A stretch of DNA of 64,000 nt from Theropithecus gelada (taxonomy: Eukaryota; Chordata; Mammalia; Primates; Cercopithecidae), in contig NC_037670.1 in NCBI RefSeq assembly GCF_003255815.1, positions 54,178,521-54,242,520 of the forward strand, written 5' to 3'. Positions 45,780 to 59,842 of this stretch are shown here, one piece after another. Below the pieces are notes generated by a model. The model made no database searches. It was not told the DNA's origin and saw nothing but the letters and a program-made list of their open reading frames with translations. The translations under genes were made by a program, and so were the position numbers. Numbering within the stretch: position 1 is the stretch's first letter; every line of letters starts with the position of its first letter.

Positions 45780-46990
45780 TTGCTTTTATGGGAGGACTGA
45801 TGTGGGTGCACAGTTTTGGCCAGAAAACCTTGTTAAATGGGAATATAAGCTACAAACATTTTGGCAAAAGATGAAAGTTTATGAACAAACAACCATTTAT
45901 ATTGTTACAATAAATTAGACTGTGTTGAGAAACCAGTTGCTTTCGTTAATGATCAGACATTTTGTTAGTGAACACTTCCCAGACTTCACTAGCCCTGCTA
46001 AGAATTAATCACCCCACTTGCTCCTGGTCTGAAACCCCACAGTGCTTTGTTGATGTTACAGTGCTTACTGCCTTGTATGTTAGATTAATGAATGTATATT
46101 TGCCTCTTCCACTACTGTATGATTTTCTTGCTTGCTAGGACAAGGCTATATTCCTCAGAGCAGAGGAGGGAGTTCAATCATGTGGCCATTTATTCTCAAA
46201 TCCTCTTCACCAAGTGGAACAAAACAGAACGGCGAAAGACCACTGCACATGGAAGCAGGAGGTCTGGATTTGGGTTCTAGATCTCCAGATCTATTACTAA
46301 CTGGAGGTATGGGTATAGTCAGGAAAATTGTCTTCCTTAGGTGCTTCCTTGATAGCAGCTGTAAAGGTTGAGATCTGTTGGATCCAGATCAGGGGATTCT
46401 CAATCATTACTATGCATAAAATCAACTGGGAGAGTTGCTTTGCAATACAGATGCTTAGTTCCATCTCATGATATTTTTACTGTTTTTAAAAATTGATCTA
46501 GTATTTTTCATTAAATAATGTAAACTTTCTTAGTCTACATCTAATAAAACTCCCACCGGCATACAAATACATTGAATGATATTAGCAGCAGAATCTTTAA
46601 ATAAAGTAACTGTATACAACTATTAAACCACTTTTTTCATTCCTTATTATTTCATGCTGTTTGTCACCATTGTCATCATAATCAGGATCATCCTACATTG
46701 CTGAACACCCATTATGAACCACATGGCATAAACATTTTTCCTACTCGTAAGGAGCATATATTCTCTACATGCATATGAAATTAATGTCTGAACAAAGTGG
46801 CTTAAACAAGGCAGAAGCTTATTTCTTTCTCACTTAAATCTATAGTTACACCTATCATGGCTGGTACAGATGCTTGCCAAATTCATTAGGGATGCAGGCC
46901 CCTTCCAACTGTCTGCTCTGCTGTACTTTAGAAGAGACTCCAGTTTGGCTGCTAAATGCCCACCTATCATTTTTTAATTCCAGGCAGCAG
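45780..46990. other. No gene seen
   Basis: Unique AT-rich sequence. A short frame at 46132-46371 (+) has no recognised motif. Confidence 0.4.
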
Positions 46991-47059
46991 GAAAGAAAAC
47001 AGCCAAGAGAGAAAAACAAGGGAATATCTACCCCTCCTTTTAAATTTTTTAACCAACCC

Positions 47060-48935
47060 CCTCTTTTTTTTTTTTAACCCAATTTGTTGAGTTATGATTA
47101 CATTTAAAAAGCTGTGCATGTTTAAGGTATGCATCTCAATGAGTCTGGGGATAAGTATACATCATGAATACCACTACCCTTAAGATTATAGACATATCCT
47201 TCACCGCCCAAAGTCCCCCCCATTATTATTACTATTATTATTACTGGTAAGAAATTTTGGTAAGAACACAAAATCCACCCTTTTAGCAAATTTTCAGTAT
47301 GCAATACAGTATTCTTAGCTATAAACACTATGCTGTAAATGAGACCTCCAGAACTTACTTATATGGTATATGAGAAACTTTGTGCTCTAACCACATCTAC
47401 CCATTTCCCCTGCACCACAGCCCCTGGCAACCACCATTCTACTCTCTGCTTTTGTGAGTTTGTCTATTTTAGATTTCAAATGCAAGTGAAATCATATAGT
47501 AATTGTCATTCTGTGGCTGGCCTATTTCATATAATGTAATGCCCTCGAAGTCCACCCATGTTGTCACAAATGACAGGGTTTCATTATTATGTAACACTGA
47601 ATAATATTCCAATGCATATATGTATTACCCATTTATCCTGATACTCTCCCTCCACCTGCCTCCCAACAGGCCCCAGTGTGTGTTGTTCCCCTCTCAGTAT
47701 CCATGTGTTCTCACTGTTCTGCTTCCACTTGTCAGTGAGAACATGCAGTGTTTGATTTTCTGTTCCCAGGTGAGTTTGCTGAGGATAATGGCTTCCAGTT
47801 CCATCTATGTCCCTGCAAAGGACATGATCTCATTCCCTTTTATGGCTGCATAGTATTTCATGGTGTATATGTACCACATTTTCTTTATCCAGTCTATCAT
47901 TGAGGGACATTTGGATTGATTCCATGTCTTTGCTATTGTGACTAGTGCTGCAATGAACATGTGTGTGCATGCATCTTTATAACGGAAAGATTTATATTCC
48001 TTTGGGTATATACACAGTAATGAGATTGCTGGGTCAAGTGATATTTCTGGTTCTAGGTCTTTGAAGAATCACCATACTGTCTTCCACAATGGTTGAACTA
48101 ATTTACATTCCACCAACAGTGTAAAAGTGTTCCTGTATCTCAACAGCCTCATCAGCAGGTAGTTTTATTTAACAATTTTTTGAGAAACCTTCATACTATT
48201 ATCCAAAATGGCCATAGTAGTTTGTATTTCCACCACGAGTCTACAAGGGTTATCTTTTATCCACATCCTCACTAATACTTACTATTCATCTTTTCAATAA
48301 CAGCTATTCTAAGAGGTGTCAGGTGACATTTCATGGTGGTTTTTATTTGCATCCCCCTGACAATTAGAAATGGTAGGAATTTTGTCATATATTTGTTGGC
48401 CATTTGTATCTCTTCTGGGAAACGTCTATTCAGATGTTCACCTATTTAAAAAAAAATTCAACTTTTATTTTAGATTCAGTGAATGCATGTGCAGGGTTTT
48501 ACATTGGCACATTGTGTGATGCTGAGGCTTGGAGTATGAATGATCTTGTAACCCAGGTAGAAAACATAGTATTTCATGGTGTATATATTTTTCAGGTCTT
48601 GGTCCCCACCTTCCCTTCCCCTTCTTGTAGTCCCCAGTATCCGTTGTTCCCATCTTTACATCCATGTGTAATCAGTGCTTTGTTCTTACTTATAACTAGG
48701 AACATATGGTATTTGGTTTTTTCTTCCTGCATTATTTTAGAATAACGTCCTCTAGCTGCATCCGTGTTGGTGCAAAGGACATAATTTTTTTAATGGTTGC
48801 ATAGTATTCCATGGTGTACATATACTACATTTTCTCTATCCAATGATAGAGAAAATATTCATGTCTTTGCTATTGCGAATAATGCTATAATAAATATATG
48901 AGTGCACATGTCTTTATGGTAGAACAATTTATTTT
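47060..48935 (-). mobile_element. L1 LINE fragments, antisense
   Basis: Several adjacent antisense L1 3' pieces. At 47640-48170 the words 'catggtgtatatgtaccaca', 'tttatccagtctatcattga' and 'tgctgggtcaagtgatattt' are classic inverted L1 3' end sequence. The same motifs restart at about 48440-48935, indicating a second copy. The part at 47060-47600 is an older L1 relative. No intact ORF1 or ORF2. Confidence 0.9.
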
Positions 48936-49227
48936 CTTTTGGATACAAAGGTCAGTCCCCATGGCTGCTGTCAAGGGCTAGCGTTGAGTGCCTGGCTCAG
49001 GGTGCAAGCTGTCAGTGGATCTATCATTCTGGGGTGTGGAGGATGGTGGCCGTCTTCTCAGAGCTCCACTAGGCAGTGCCCCAGTGGGGACTCTGTGGGG
49101 GCTCCTACCCCATATTCTCCCTCTGCACTGCTGTAGTAGACTTTTGCCATGAGGTCTTCACCCCAGCAGGCTTCTACTGGACATACAGGCTTTTTCATAC
49201 ATCTTTTGAAATCCAGGTGAAGGTTTC

Positions 49228-49562
49228 TGATATGGTTTGGCTCTGTGTCCCCACCCAAATCTCACCTCAAATTGTACTCCCACAATTCCCACATGTTGTG
49301 GGGGGACCCAGTGGGAAATAATTGAATCATGGGGGCAGTTTCTCCCATACCATTCTCGTGGTAGTGAATAAGTCTTACGAGGACTGATGGTTTGATAAGG
49401 CGAAACCAGTTTTGCTTGGCTCTCATTCTCTCACTTGCCTGCTGTGATGTACGACATGCCTTTCGCCTTCTGCCTCCTCCCAGCCATGTGGAACTGTAAG
49501 TCCAATTAAACTTCTTTCTTTTGTAAATTGCCCAGTCTCGGGTATGTCTTTATCAGCAGCGC
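49228..49562 (+). mobile_element. THE1/MST-type MaLR LTR
   Basis: Begins TGATATGGTTTGGCTCTGTG and includes 'cccacccaaatctcacctca', 'ggggacccagtgggaaataa' and 'aagtccaattaaacttcttt', ending '...gtctttatcagcagcg'. It is truncated just before the usual 3' terminus. It is embedded in an older repeat that continues on both sides (48,940-49,227 and 49,563-49,880). Confidence 0.93.
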
Positions 49563-50185
49563 ACTCCTGTACTTTGTGCAACTGCAGGTTTAACATCCCA
49601 TGGAAATTGCCAAGGCTTATGGCTTGCACCCTCAAAGCAGTGACCCAAACTGTGTCTGGGGCCTTTTTAGCTGCGGCTGGAGCTGGAGGGGTTGGGAGGT
49701 AGAATACTGTGAGCACTGTCCTGCGTTTGCCTGGGGTGGTGCAGCCCTAGGCCCAGCCCACAAAACCAGTCTTCCCTTATAGGCCTCCAGACCTTTGAAG
49801 GGAGGGGCTACCACCAGCCAAGGTCTCTGAAATGCCTTTCAGGCTCTTTCTTCATTGTCTTCTATTAGCATCTGCTTTCCTTTTAGTTATGCAAATGTCT
49901 TCAGCCCGCTTGAATTTCAGAGGATACCAATGGCCTTAAAAGTACCATATGACGCCTAACACTTCCTGACTTCATTTCTGCAATATATTTTATTTTTTTA
50001 CATCATCATGAATACTGAAACTTTTTATATCTATTCACTTTCCATTTGTTTTCAAGTCCAGTTTACTTCCAAATAATTTTAGAATATAGAGTCTCCATAA
50101 GACTCTAGTTTGTCTGGTTTCTTGCTGTACCCCATGACTGTGAATGCTTTCTAGTACATATAATACACTCAAAAGTACTTATGAG

Positions 50186-50486
50186 GCCGGATGCGGTGGC
50201 CCACGCCTGTAATCCCAGCACTTTGGGAGGCCGAGGTGAGTGGATCACGAGGTCAGGAGATCGAGACCACCCCGGCTAACACGGGTGAAACCCCATCTCT
50301 ACTAAAAAAAAATACAAAAAAATAGCCGGACGTGGTGTCGGGAGCCTGTAGTCCCAGCTACTCGGGAGGCTGAGGCAGGAGAATGGCGTGAACCTGGGAG
50401 GCAGAGCTTGCAGAGAGCCGAGATCGCACCACTGCGCTCTAGCCTGGGCAACAGAGCAAGACTCCATCTCAAAAAAAAAAAAAAAG
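50186..50486 (+). mobile_element. Alu element
   Basis: 'gccggatgcggtggcccacg' to 'ctccatctcaaaaaaaaaaa'. Confidence 0.95.
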
Positions 50487-50689
50487 TACTTATGAATGAA
50501 AAAAGGAATGAATCTTCCTATTTTTCCTTCAAAATAGCCTTAACTCTTTGGTGTCCAAGTTTATTTGGGATTTTTAGTAGTTGTCTCAAAAATCCAATCA
50601 AATTGACCCGGGTGTGTCTCCAGAATGAAGTTTTGATGAGGTTCAGTATCTGTGCAGTCAGGGCATGTCTCTTGGAATGTAGTGCTAAT

Positions 50690-51600
50690 TAGGTTTATTA
50701 ATTGTTTTTTCCTATATAAGGGGAAGCCAATCAGAGGGTGCATTTTCCCAGAGAAGGAGCATCAGAAGAGTTTAAGACCTTGGGGGAAGAGAGTCTTGCT
50801 GCTTGCTTGTGGGACTTGCCTTGGAAGGTAGATAAGTTCACAGCATCCTCCAACTTTTTATTTTTGGTGAGTTCTCCGAGCACTGAGATGTGAACTGGCC
50901 TCATTCCCTTACAATGATACTGTTACCAGTAGAAGAGATTTGAGTTACTGGCAGCATATCTGCATGGGTCCATAAGCAACTTCAGTCCTTGCCTCCTCAG
51001 AAGAAAGAATTCGACTGAGGGGCATACAGCGGAAAAAGAGACTAAGTTTCAGAGCAGGAGTGGAAGTTTATTTAAAAAGGCTTTAGAACAGAAAGGAAAG
51101 GAAAATTCTCTTGGAAGAGACCCAAGTGGATGCCTGAAGGTCCAAGAGAGAAAAGAGAAGGGCCTTTAACCTTGATCCTGGGATGGGCTTGCCTCTTTCC
51201 CATGATTCTACCTTTAGGGAGAGTTTCCGGCATGCACAGTGCTTTCCTTACCCTTTGAAATTGAGCATGCACGGTGTGTTTAGGGAGTTAGATGCATGTC
51301 CATCTGAGGCTGTCTTTCCTTTTCCAGTGGAGTGTGTCCCCGGAAGATTATACTTTGCCATTTTTGTCTCTTAACATGAATGCCCAAGAAGTTGCTTCTT
51401 CCTGGAGTCTGCATTTAACTAATATTTTTGATGTTGACAGGTGTAGACCATCATGAAATGGCCTCTTTCTGGTGCTGCCTAATTCTCATTTTTAGAGAGG
51501 CAAAGTGATCATTAACAGGCCATCACCTGACATTTCTAGTGGGTAGGGGAAGAGCCCTCTCCTGCCCTGCTCCTGCTCTTCTACCTGTAACAAGACAAGC
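50690..51600 (-). mobile_element. Possible antisense LTR or LTR-like repeat
   Basis: The segment has LTR-like composition, with wording such as 'gaaagaattcgactgagggg' and 'ggaagtttatttaaaaaggc' (an inverted polyadenylation-like TTTATT). I recall similar words from ERV LTRs but cannot name the family or fix the ends. No target duplication found. Confidence 0.35.
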
Positions 51601-51999
51601 CTTGAATATCATTAGACATGTGTCCCATCAAGGCAGCATCTCATTATTAAATTTTACTGTGTGAATTGTTACTTCACATTCTCATATTCTGTGTTCACTA
51701 TTTGTGTGCCTTTTCCATTTTTGTTTTGACCATATCTCATTATTTTAACTGCCTTCTCCAAGATTCTAGATCTGCATTGACCAATAGAGTAACTACTAGT
51801 CACATGTGGCTATAAACTGTAAATTAATTATAATTAAATAACTAAATGGTATATCCTTAGTAGTAATAGCCAAATTTGTGGCCAAACTAGAAATTCTGTA
51901 ACTACATATGTGTGGTAGTTACTGCATTGGAAAGTGTAGATACAGAGAATTTCTTTCATCACAGAAAATCATGTTGGGCATGTTGGCTGCTACTTATTT

Positions 52000-52320
52000 T
52001 TATTTTATTTTTATTTTTTATTTCTTTGAGACAGAGTTTTGCTCTTGTTGCCCAGGCTGGAGTGCAATGGCATGATCTCAGCTCACCGCAACCTCCGCCT
52101 CCCAGGTTCAAGTGATTCTCCTTCCTAAGCTTCCCTAGTAGCTGGGATTACAGGCATGTGCCACCACGCCCGCCTGGTTTTTTTTTTTTTTTCTATTTTT
52201 AGTAGAGACGGGGTTTCTCCATGTTGGTCAGGCTGGTCTCAAACTCCTGACCTCAGGTGATCTGCCTGCCTCCGCCTCCCAAAGTGTTGGGATTACAAGT
52301 ATGAGCCACTGTGCCCGGCC
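52000..52320 (-). mobile_element. Alu element, antisense
   Basis: 'tttctttgagacagagtttt' to 'gagccactgtgcccggcc', preceded by a TTTTA-rich tail. Confidence 0.95.
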
Positions 52321-53400
52321 TTATTTTTAAATTCTATTTGTGTGCTTTATAGTTAAATTATATTCTGCTTCTCTATATTCATTTTCTTTCACTGATTTTC
52401 TCAGGCAATTTTTAAATTTCATTCATTTACCTTCTTGAGGAAAGTACTTAAATCATTTTTTAAAAATAATGTACAGCAAATAATTTTTCCACAGATATTG
52501 TTTTAGCTTTATTGTGTTGGTACTTTTACATACTATAGTCAGGCATTATTATTTTTCATAACTTACTTTAAAAATTGTGCCAAGTTTATTTAATAGAGAT
52601 TTCTCCCTTGATATTCAGAGGTCAGATTGTGTCTTCCATGGCTGTTATTTTAGTTTAATTTTATTTTATTATATGTAAATATGTTGCATATTCCTTTTTT
52701 TAAAATGTGAGAATTTTTCTTTCTCTTGTTATACAAACTTTGTATGCAGTGTTCATTATGCACTTTAAAAATAAATATTTTGTTTCAGGGCATGGTGCTT
52801 TCACACATGCAACCTTAGAATAATTTTAAATTCCATTCCACTTTCACCATTCCTGAACTGCTTTGAATATATTGGATATTGGAAGCCATGAGAGGTTTTG
52901 ACTTGCAATCCAGTCAAGATAATAGGATTTTCCATTTATAGTGTAATCTGATATATATTCGTTTCGGTTTCATACTTTTAAAAAATCTATTCTCTTTTAC
53001 TCTGTGGTGATCTTTGCTTTTCTATTTGTGCATTGCTAGAATGTCAGCTGCTGTTTCCCTAGCACCTGAGATGTTACTCAACACTGTATAGCGCTGGTGT
53101 TGAGAATTGAGAGAATCTACTAAATAATAGCACTTTTCAAGACCGCAGTTCTGAATTAAAAGGAAGGGAAAGGACAGGCAAAAGAATATAGACATCAGCT
53201 ATTTGTACTGAAGATCTGTTGGAGAACATGGTTTTGGTGTCCAGGAACTTGAGACCTAATACTGCATTCCTAATACTTCACTAAGGTGTGCCTAAATAGC
53301 CCTGAAAGGGCTAGGAAGTCGCAAGTCAGCCTCTTAATTGTTATGGGTGTCCTTAAAATATTAAGGGAATATTGAGGATGCAGAATGGCTCCTTCCTCAT
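52321..53400. other. AT-rich, no gene seen
   Basis: Intergenic sequence with frequent stops in all frames; no feature recognised. Confidence 0.5.
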
Positions 53401-53403
53401 GAC

Positions 53404-53710
53404 TTTTGGCGCTGTGGCTCACACCTGTAATCCCAGCACTTTGAGAGGCTGAGGTGGGTGGATCAACTGAGGTCAGGAGTTCCAGACCAGCCTGACCAAA
53501 ATGGAGAAACCCCGTCTCGACTGAAAATACAAAATTAGCCAAGCGTGGTGGCACATGCCTGTCATCCCAGCTACTTGGAAGGCTGAGGGAGAAGAATAGC
53601 TTGAACCTGGGAGTTGGAGGTGGCAGTGAGCTGAGATTTCACCATTGCACTCCAGCCTGGGCAACAAAAGCGAAACTCTGTCAAAAAACAAAAAAGGAGA
53701 GAGAGAGAGA
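53404..53710 (+). mobile_element. Alu element with (GA)n tail
   Basis: 'ttggcgctgtggctcacacc' to 'gaaactctgtcaaaaaacaa', then GAGAGAGA. Confidence 0.93.
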
Positions 53711-55270
53711 GATCTGGAGGGAGATACTAAGCTGTGCAGGCTCTCATCTTGAAGTCACCAAATACGTAAGTTGTTATTCCTGCTCTGGTGAGAAGTTTGT
53801 CAATACATTTTTCCATGAATTAATGAACATTTTAGACCCATAACATACGTTTTAAAAAATTTATCCTAAAGATTGCTTGTGTATGTATGTGTTTTGAAAT
53901 ATATTTAATCTCTATATCTTGAAATAGTTTTTATAGATTCCACACAATTTTATAGATTCATCACAAAAGTCCTTTAGGAAATAAGTGTGCTTTAATTTTC
54001 TTATAATATTTGTCCTTTTTTGTCCCTGGCACAGTCTGTATATGACCATTTAAATTACTTTTAGTTCATGTTTGGGTTATAATCACACACAAATATTCTC
54101 TAAAGTCCAAATCTTATTTTGATATTCAAGGAAGAGTTTACATGGTAATAATATTAAGGGTTACAGCTGCTTTCACTGAAGCTTTGTAGGCATTCTCTAA
54201 TACCTTATTTTTTTGAAGGAATATCTGTTCTGCTTGAATTATAGACTACATAATACATGTACTGTTAGGTACATTCATGGAAGGGACAGGCAGATGGAGT
54301 CATATGTTACTGGAGTCTTGATGAACAGATGTAGTAAATTGTCCAAGGAATAAGAAAAAAGTTGATATTGAAAAGTGCTTGTTGAAGTCTGTAAATGTGC
54401 ATTAAAATGTGGCAGTAAAAATAGACACAGTGAAGTTTGGGAACTGGGGTCTAAATCCTGGAGTCCCCAGAATCATAGAGAACCTTGATTAGGGGAGTAA
54501 TTTTGTAAAAAAGCAAGAAGAGGCAGTGACAAGGCAGAATATAATTAAAAGTATTGCTGTGTCATTTTCTAGTTTTGTAATTTTGTCATATTTGTCAAAC
54601 TCTGTTGATCATTTATTAAACTGGTAAATAAACTATAATCAGCAGGGTTATTATAAGGGTTAAATAAGGAAATTTATGTACATCTGTAAGCACAATGTCA
54701 CAAGTAATACAATACAATACAAAAAAAATGCAATGTTTTTATTTTTCCTGGACTTCATGTACAAATGGGTCAGTTAACTTTTTGTTTATGACACATAATT
54801 ATCATTTGTACATAAAATATATTTAATTATTTTTATATTTTTAGCAGGGAAATAATACATGCATGTTTTCCCCCATCTCAAACACATGCGTTCATATAAA
54901 CATACCCATCTATATACCTACATATCTATGTATGAATATACACATGGATATCAGTATTTCTCAGCAAATATGTATCATGATAATCAGAGATATTGCAGCT
55001 AACAAAGACTAATATAAACCATGATTGCAAGAATTTTAGATACCACCTTAGTAAAATATCAGATTGAGCTGCTAAATTTCTCTCAGCCCTAAGTCATTTT
55101 GTATTTTCTGAGCATCGTAGAGGATTGTGACTGTATACACAGGACAGAAACACCATGACCCAGGGTACTGCTGTGAATTTCTGATGCAGGGGATTTTAAG
55201 GGCTAGATCAGCACAATGGGAGTGTTGACCCTCCAAGTGAAATAAATTCCTGAATTGATTATCCCCATTC
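53711..55270. other. AT-rich, no gene seen
   Basis: Intergenic sequence upstream of the ZNF705-like locus; no repeat or coding signal identified. Confidence 0.5.
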
Positions 55271-55277
55271 TAAAAGT

Positions 55278-55602
55278 TTTTTTTGTTTGTTTGTTTGTTT
55301 TGTTTTTTTGTTTTTTTTTGGGATACAGAGTCTTGCTCTGTCCTCCTGGCTGGAATGCAGTGTTAGGATCTCGGCTCACTGTAATTGCCTCCTGGGTTTA
55401 AGCAATTCTTCTGCTTCAGCCTGCTGAGTAGCTGGGATTACAGGCAAACACCACCATGCCCAGCTAATTTGTGTATTTTTAGTAGAAATGGGGTTTCACC
55501 ATTTCGGCCAGGCTGGTCTCGAACTCCTGACCTCAAGTGATCCACCTGCCTTGGCCTCCCAAAGTGCTGGGATTACAAGTGAGAGCAACTGCACTTGACC
55601 CT
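55278..55602 (-). mobile_element. Alu element, antisense
   Basis: (GTTTT)n tail then 'gatacagagtcttgctctgt', ending 'gagagcaactgcacttgacc'. Moderately diverged. Confidence 0.92.
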
Positions 55603-56195
55603 AAAACAGATTCTTACTTGATTGATTTCCGAGTTCCAAGGGGAAATACAAAAGTTGAAATTGAGAGAAAGTAAAAGTGGAGTAAGGCTTCAGAAGGCTG
55701 TGATTGGTGTTGGAGAAACATTGCTAGGGCATAAAGCTGGGATAATAAAATCTGAGAAATCCCACAGTGTTTATCTACAGGTAGAAATCATATTCCACAT
55801 ATGGGCAGAGTCAGGGATCCCTGTGTTTTAAAATCAGTGAGGGAATTGAATATCTGGACTTGTGTCAATTAACATACAAAACTCAGTGCTTTTGATGTTC
55901 TCATTCACAAGATATCTGTGTTCCTTCTTTGTCAGAAACCATAGTCATAGGCTTCCTAATTTTGATCATGGGAAAAGAGGAGAGGCCTCTGTGTGTTTGT
56001 GTCTGTTGGTTAGGCTGTGGTGCAGATGGTGTCACACTTCAGTGAAGGTCTGGCTTTTCATCACAGGTTGGTCTGAAAATTATGTACAAGGCTGGTGTCT
56101 CACGTGTTCTTTCTCCAACCTCAGCTTTTCTTAGTGCCGGAAGTGTCTGCAAGTGGAAATCCAGAAGAAGACAGAGAGAAACTGAGTTCTTGACA

Positions 56196-56207
56196 ATGCA
56201 TTCACTA
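56196..56207 (+). other. ZNF705-like coding exon 1
   Basis: ATGCATTCACTA|gtgagt encodes MHSL, the N-terminus of ZNF705 proteins, directly before a consensus donor. The upstream 150 bp are the probable 5' UTR. Confidence 0.85.
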
Positions 56208-57901
56208 GTGAGTAGGGGATGCCTCTTTCTACTGAAATTATACCCATATTGATGGCAAATGGGCAGTTTTCTCCAGTTTGCATGGGTGTTTCATTTTTAT
56301 TCTTTTTTTTGTTTGTTTTTATGATGCAAAATCCACCCAGCCTGGGTGTTCCAAATGCAATCAGGAGAGTTTCAGGTATCTGGCCTCCAATTAAGTTTTC
56401 TCAGGACTCTAGGTTGGGTATCATGTGTCAAAGATTCCTAAATTATCAACATAATTTCTAATATTACACTACTTTATTCCAGCCCCTATGCAGGCTATTT
56501 ACAAAAAAAGACATGAGAGGTCTCATTTATGTATTTCTTTTTCTTCTATCCATCCTATAACCTCATAGGGAAATAATTGACCCATTAACTGTCCCGTTGG
56601 CTGAAATAGACTTAGGATTGTGATGCATGCAGGCAATAGAGATGTGTGAAGAGCAAAAGATCACAGCCCAATAATGAGGCTGATGTTCTAGCAGCTGAGT
56701 TCAATAAATCCCGTGTGATAGGCCTTGGGCAAGAGCTGCACAGTGTTGAGGAAAAAGGAGAGTTTGATAAAATATATTTATGCTTTTAAAGACTTTGCAA
56801 AAGGACAACTAAAGAGTCATTATTATTCTTATCCCCATTCGTTTTACCTTTTGTAATTAACCTTTTTGCCTTCTGGTAACTGAAAGTAACATATAAGAAA
56901 TACAATTACTTAATTATGGTGGCACACTCAGGAGAAGGAATATAGTAGATATAGTATAATTTAGGGTTCTGTGGAAATGCTTTATAAGGGCTGGTTAGAA
57001 AAAAACAAAACAGTAAAGAGGCCTTTTTGTCCTTGAACAAGCCAAGTGACAAGGTAAAGTTAAAAGAGAGGCAGTGATAACTGATGTTTGGATTGCCCAG
57101 AGAAAGTTGAGAACAGGAGGCTTCATATCACAGGAATCATCAGACTAAGACTTCCTCAGTATAGCAGCCTCAGCGGTCTTGTCTTGTGCTCCTGGACTGT
57201 CTTTAAGCCTTGTCATGAACACCTGAATTACATAACATTAGAGTGACTCTATGTATGAATTGAATCCTATATTCTGCATAAAACTTGTTCAGTTCTGAAG
57301 AATGCTGGAATCTGGTTCATTACTTTCTAACTTTTTAACGAATAAGGGACCAATGACCTGTATTTAATAAATATTTGCTAGATAGGAAACATGTTTTCTA
57401 TTACTTCTTTAGATTATTCAAAGCACATAATAGGTCTTTTAACCATTTGATTGGTGAGAAACCTGTGGTTTATCTACAGAAATAATTCATTTAATCACGG
57501 TCATGTTTAAAAAGTAGTAAATCGTGGTTATTTGCCTTGTGACAAATCTGTAATTTACTTGAAATTCATGGTAAATTTGTTTTATTTATGAAGGTTCAAG
57601 TGACAATTTTATAATCAGTTATGTACAGGTGATTAACACATTACTGAAAAATATCTGGGCTATATTATGCCACATCTCATGTGATATTTCTTCGTAGTAA
57701 AGTTTAATGGATTAAGAGTGGGTATGTCTCTGTGAGTGAATCTGAAAGGCAGATACCAGCTTAGTATTGAGAATGAACTTGCTGGAACCTAAAACACTGA
57801 GTGTTCTGCATACCCAGCTCCTACCTTTGTCATCTCAGCCTTCCTCCTCTGGACATTAAAAGGGATTCTCTGTCTAAACGAAAATGTCTGTGATGTTTTA
57901 G

Positions 57902-58028
57902 AACAAAGTGACTTTTGAAGATGTAGCTATTGACTTCACCCAGGAAGAGTGGGCCATGATGGACACATCCAAGAGAAAGCTGTACAGAGATGTGATGCTG
58001 GAAAACGTCAGTCACCTGGTGTCCCTCC
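57902..58028 (+). other. ZNF705-like KRAB-A exon (127 bp)
   Basis: Acceptor gatgttttag, donor CTCC|gtgagt. Reads NKVTFEDVAIDFTQEEWAMM followed by DTSKRKLYRDVMLENVSHLVSL. The DV and EEW motifs required for TRIM28 binding are intact. Confidence 0.93.
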
Positions 58029-58806
58029 GTGAGTCCCTCAACATTCACATACGTATGTAGACACACATTGACTCATTCTTTCAATAAGTGTTGGAACAGC
58101 TTCCCCATATCTCACTCTAATCTCTTCTCTGATTCTCTCACAGATCTTATCTGAAAAAAGTTTGAGCTCTCTAAATCTGTCTGAAAGAAATATCTTTATT
58201 TTATTTTATTTTGTTTTATTTAGTTTGTCACTCAATTAGAATGTAATCTTGACAAGGATTTCATGGTTTCATTGGTACTCAGTCTCTAATACTCAGAACA
58301 GACCTGGGAACTTAATGAATATTTTCAATGTATTTAATTAAATATTTTCTAAGTAACTCTTCTGCTTTAGTCGCTATGCTTAGGCTGAGACCAATTAGTG
58401 AAAACAATAGCAATATCTTTTCTGTATAGAACACCAATTATTTTTGTAAATCGAATTTTTTTTTTGTTCTGCATAAGAATAATAATAAACATACTGTGCA
58501 GAGATTTAATTAATCTCTTTCTGAAAAGACTGTGTATTATGCATTGTGTCTTGGAACTTAGGCATGGACTCAGCATTCATAGGTCCTGTTTTGAATTTCC
58601 TTTTCCTGATGGACCTTTCATTTGGATTTATTTTCTAGTCTCACGTTGGGTCAGAAAAATCCTGGGGAGTTTTCTGTGTTCTAGATCTTGTGGCCTGAGC
58701 TGACCTTCACTGTTTTTATTCTTCCTTGATAGCTTGCCTTACAGTTGGTGATAATGCACATTTATTGACAGTGAACTCAAAACACATGTACTGTTTCCAC
58801 TAACAG

Positions 58807-58902
58807 GGTAGCAGATAAGCAAATCCTATATAACTTTGCAGCTGGAGCAAGGAAGAGAGCTCTGGTGGGATGGAAGACAATTTCTCCAAGGCCAGAATCT
58901 GG
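58807..58902 (+). pseudogene. ZNF705-like exon 3 with nonsense codon
   Basis: Acceptor actaacag, donor CTGG|gtaagc. The spliced frame reads C|GG TAG CAG, an Arg followed by a stop, where the family has Gly-Tyr. Beyond it QISKSYITLQLEQGRELW is preserved, so the stop is a point change in an otherwise conserved exon. Confidence 0.88.
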
Positions 58903-59433
58903 GTAAGCAGCAGGGTCCTGTGCTCTAATAGGAGGAGGTGCTTTGTCAATGAATAATATCAGTCAAATATTAATTAGTGGTTTTATTAAATGAGTGGTAA
59001 TTTCTAAAATGTAGGTTAAGCTACTGGAGCAGAATTCCTTAGATGTTATTATCATTTTGTTCATATGTCAGATACTACTCTTGTGTCCTCTTGCCTTTTC
59101 TTTTACTTTCAGGAAAAGGATAATTCATGTACTTGCTGGGGTTAAACTGTCACATGCTGACTCTTTTCCCGATACCCCTGTGAAGACTATCCCTCTATTT
59201 ACCTGCCTGATATCTCATCTCCATTTTAACTCCTTTCACATTTTAATTTTAAAACTCTTTTCTAATTGCTGACGCTGTACAATCTGTTTCTTCTATTGAA
59301 GTATTTTCTTCATTTGACACATTTGCCACATCTAAGTGTCAATTTTTGAAACAAAGTAAACGGGCCTTGGGGTTTTTCAAACAATTTTATTACCATAATA
59401 CCAAGGTAACAATTTATTTTTCAATTATTTCAG

Positions 59434-59513
59434 ACAAGGAAAGTGCCCTTGAGAAAAAACACACGATATCCATGCATCCTATCAGAAAAGACGCATCCAC
59501 CGGTATGACAGTG
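59434..59513 (+). other. ZNF705-like exon 4
   Basis: Acceptor ttatttcag, donor ACAGTG|gtgagt. Reads DKESALEKKHTISMHPIRKD then ASTGMTV, one Ile shorter than the human family sequence as I remember it. Phases 1 in, 0 out. Confidence 0.88.
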
Positions 59514-59842
59514 GTGAGTTTTATAGCTGTGTACACCAGTCATCTAAGTTAAAGACCTGGTAATGGGTTAAGTTAGTAATGACGCACAGTCACCTGAGTG
59601 TAATTAGGCTGGCATTAAGTGCTTTCTAAGCAAAAAAATTTGATAGTTTGAATTCAGTAAATAAAGTGACCTGTGTTCTAAACCATAACATGAGATTTTT
59701 AAAATAGAACAAGTGCATATACATTGCTCATGCTCAGACTTTGAAAGATATTGATATCATCACAATTAATGGAATAACTCTGCAGTTGGGATCTTACAAA
59801 AGAGAAAATATCTGTATCTACAGGGGATAATGTGTACGCAAG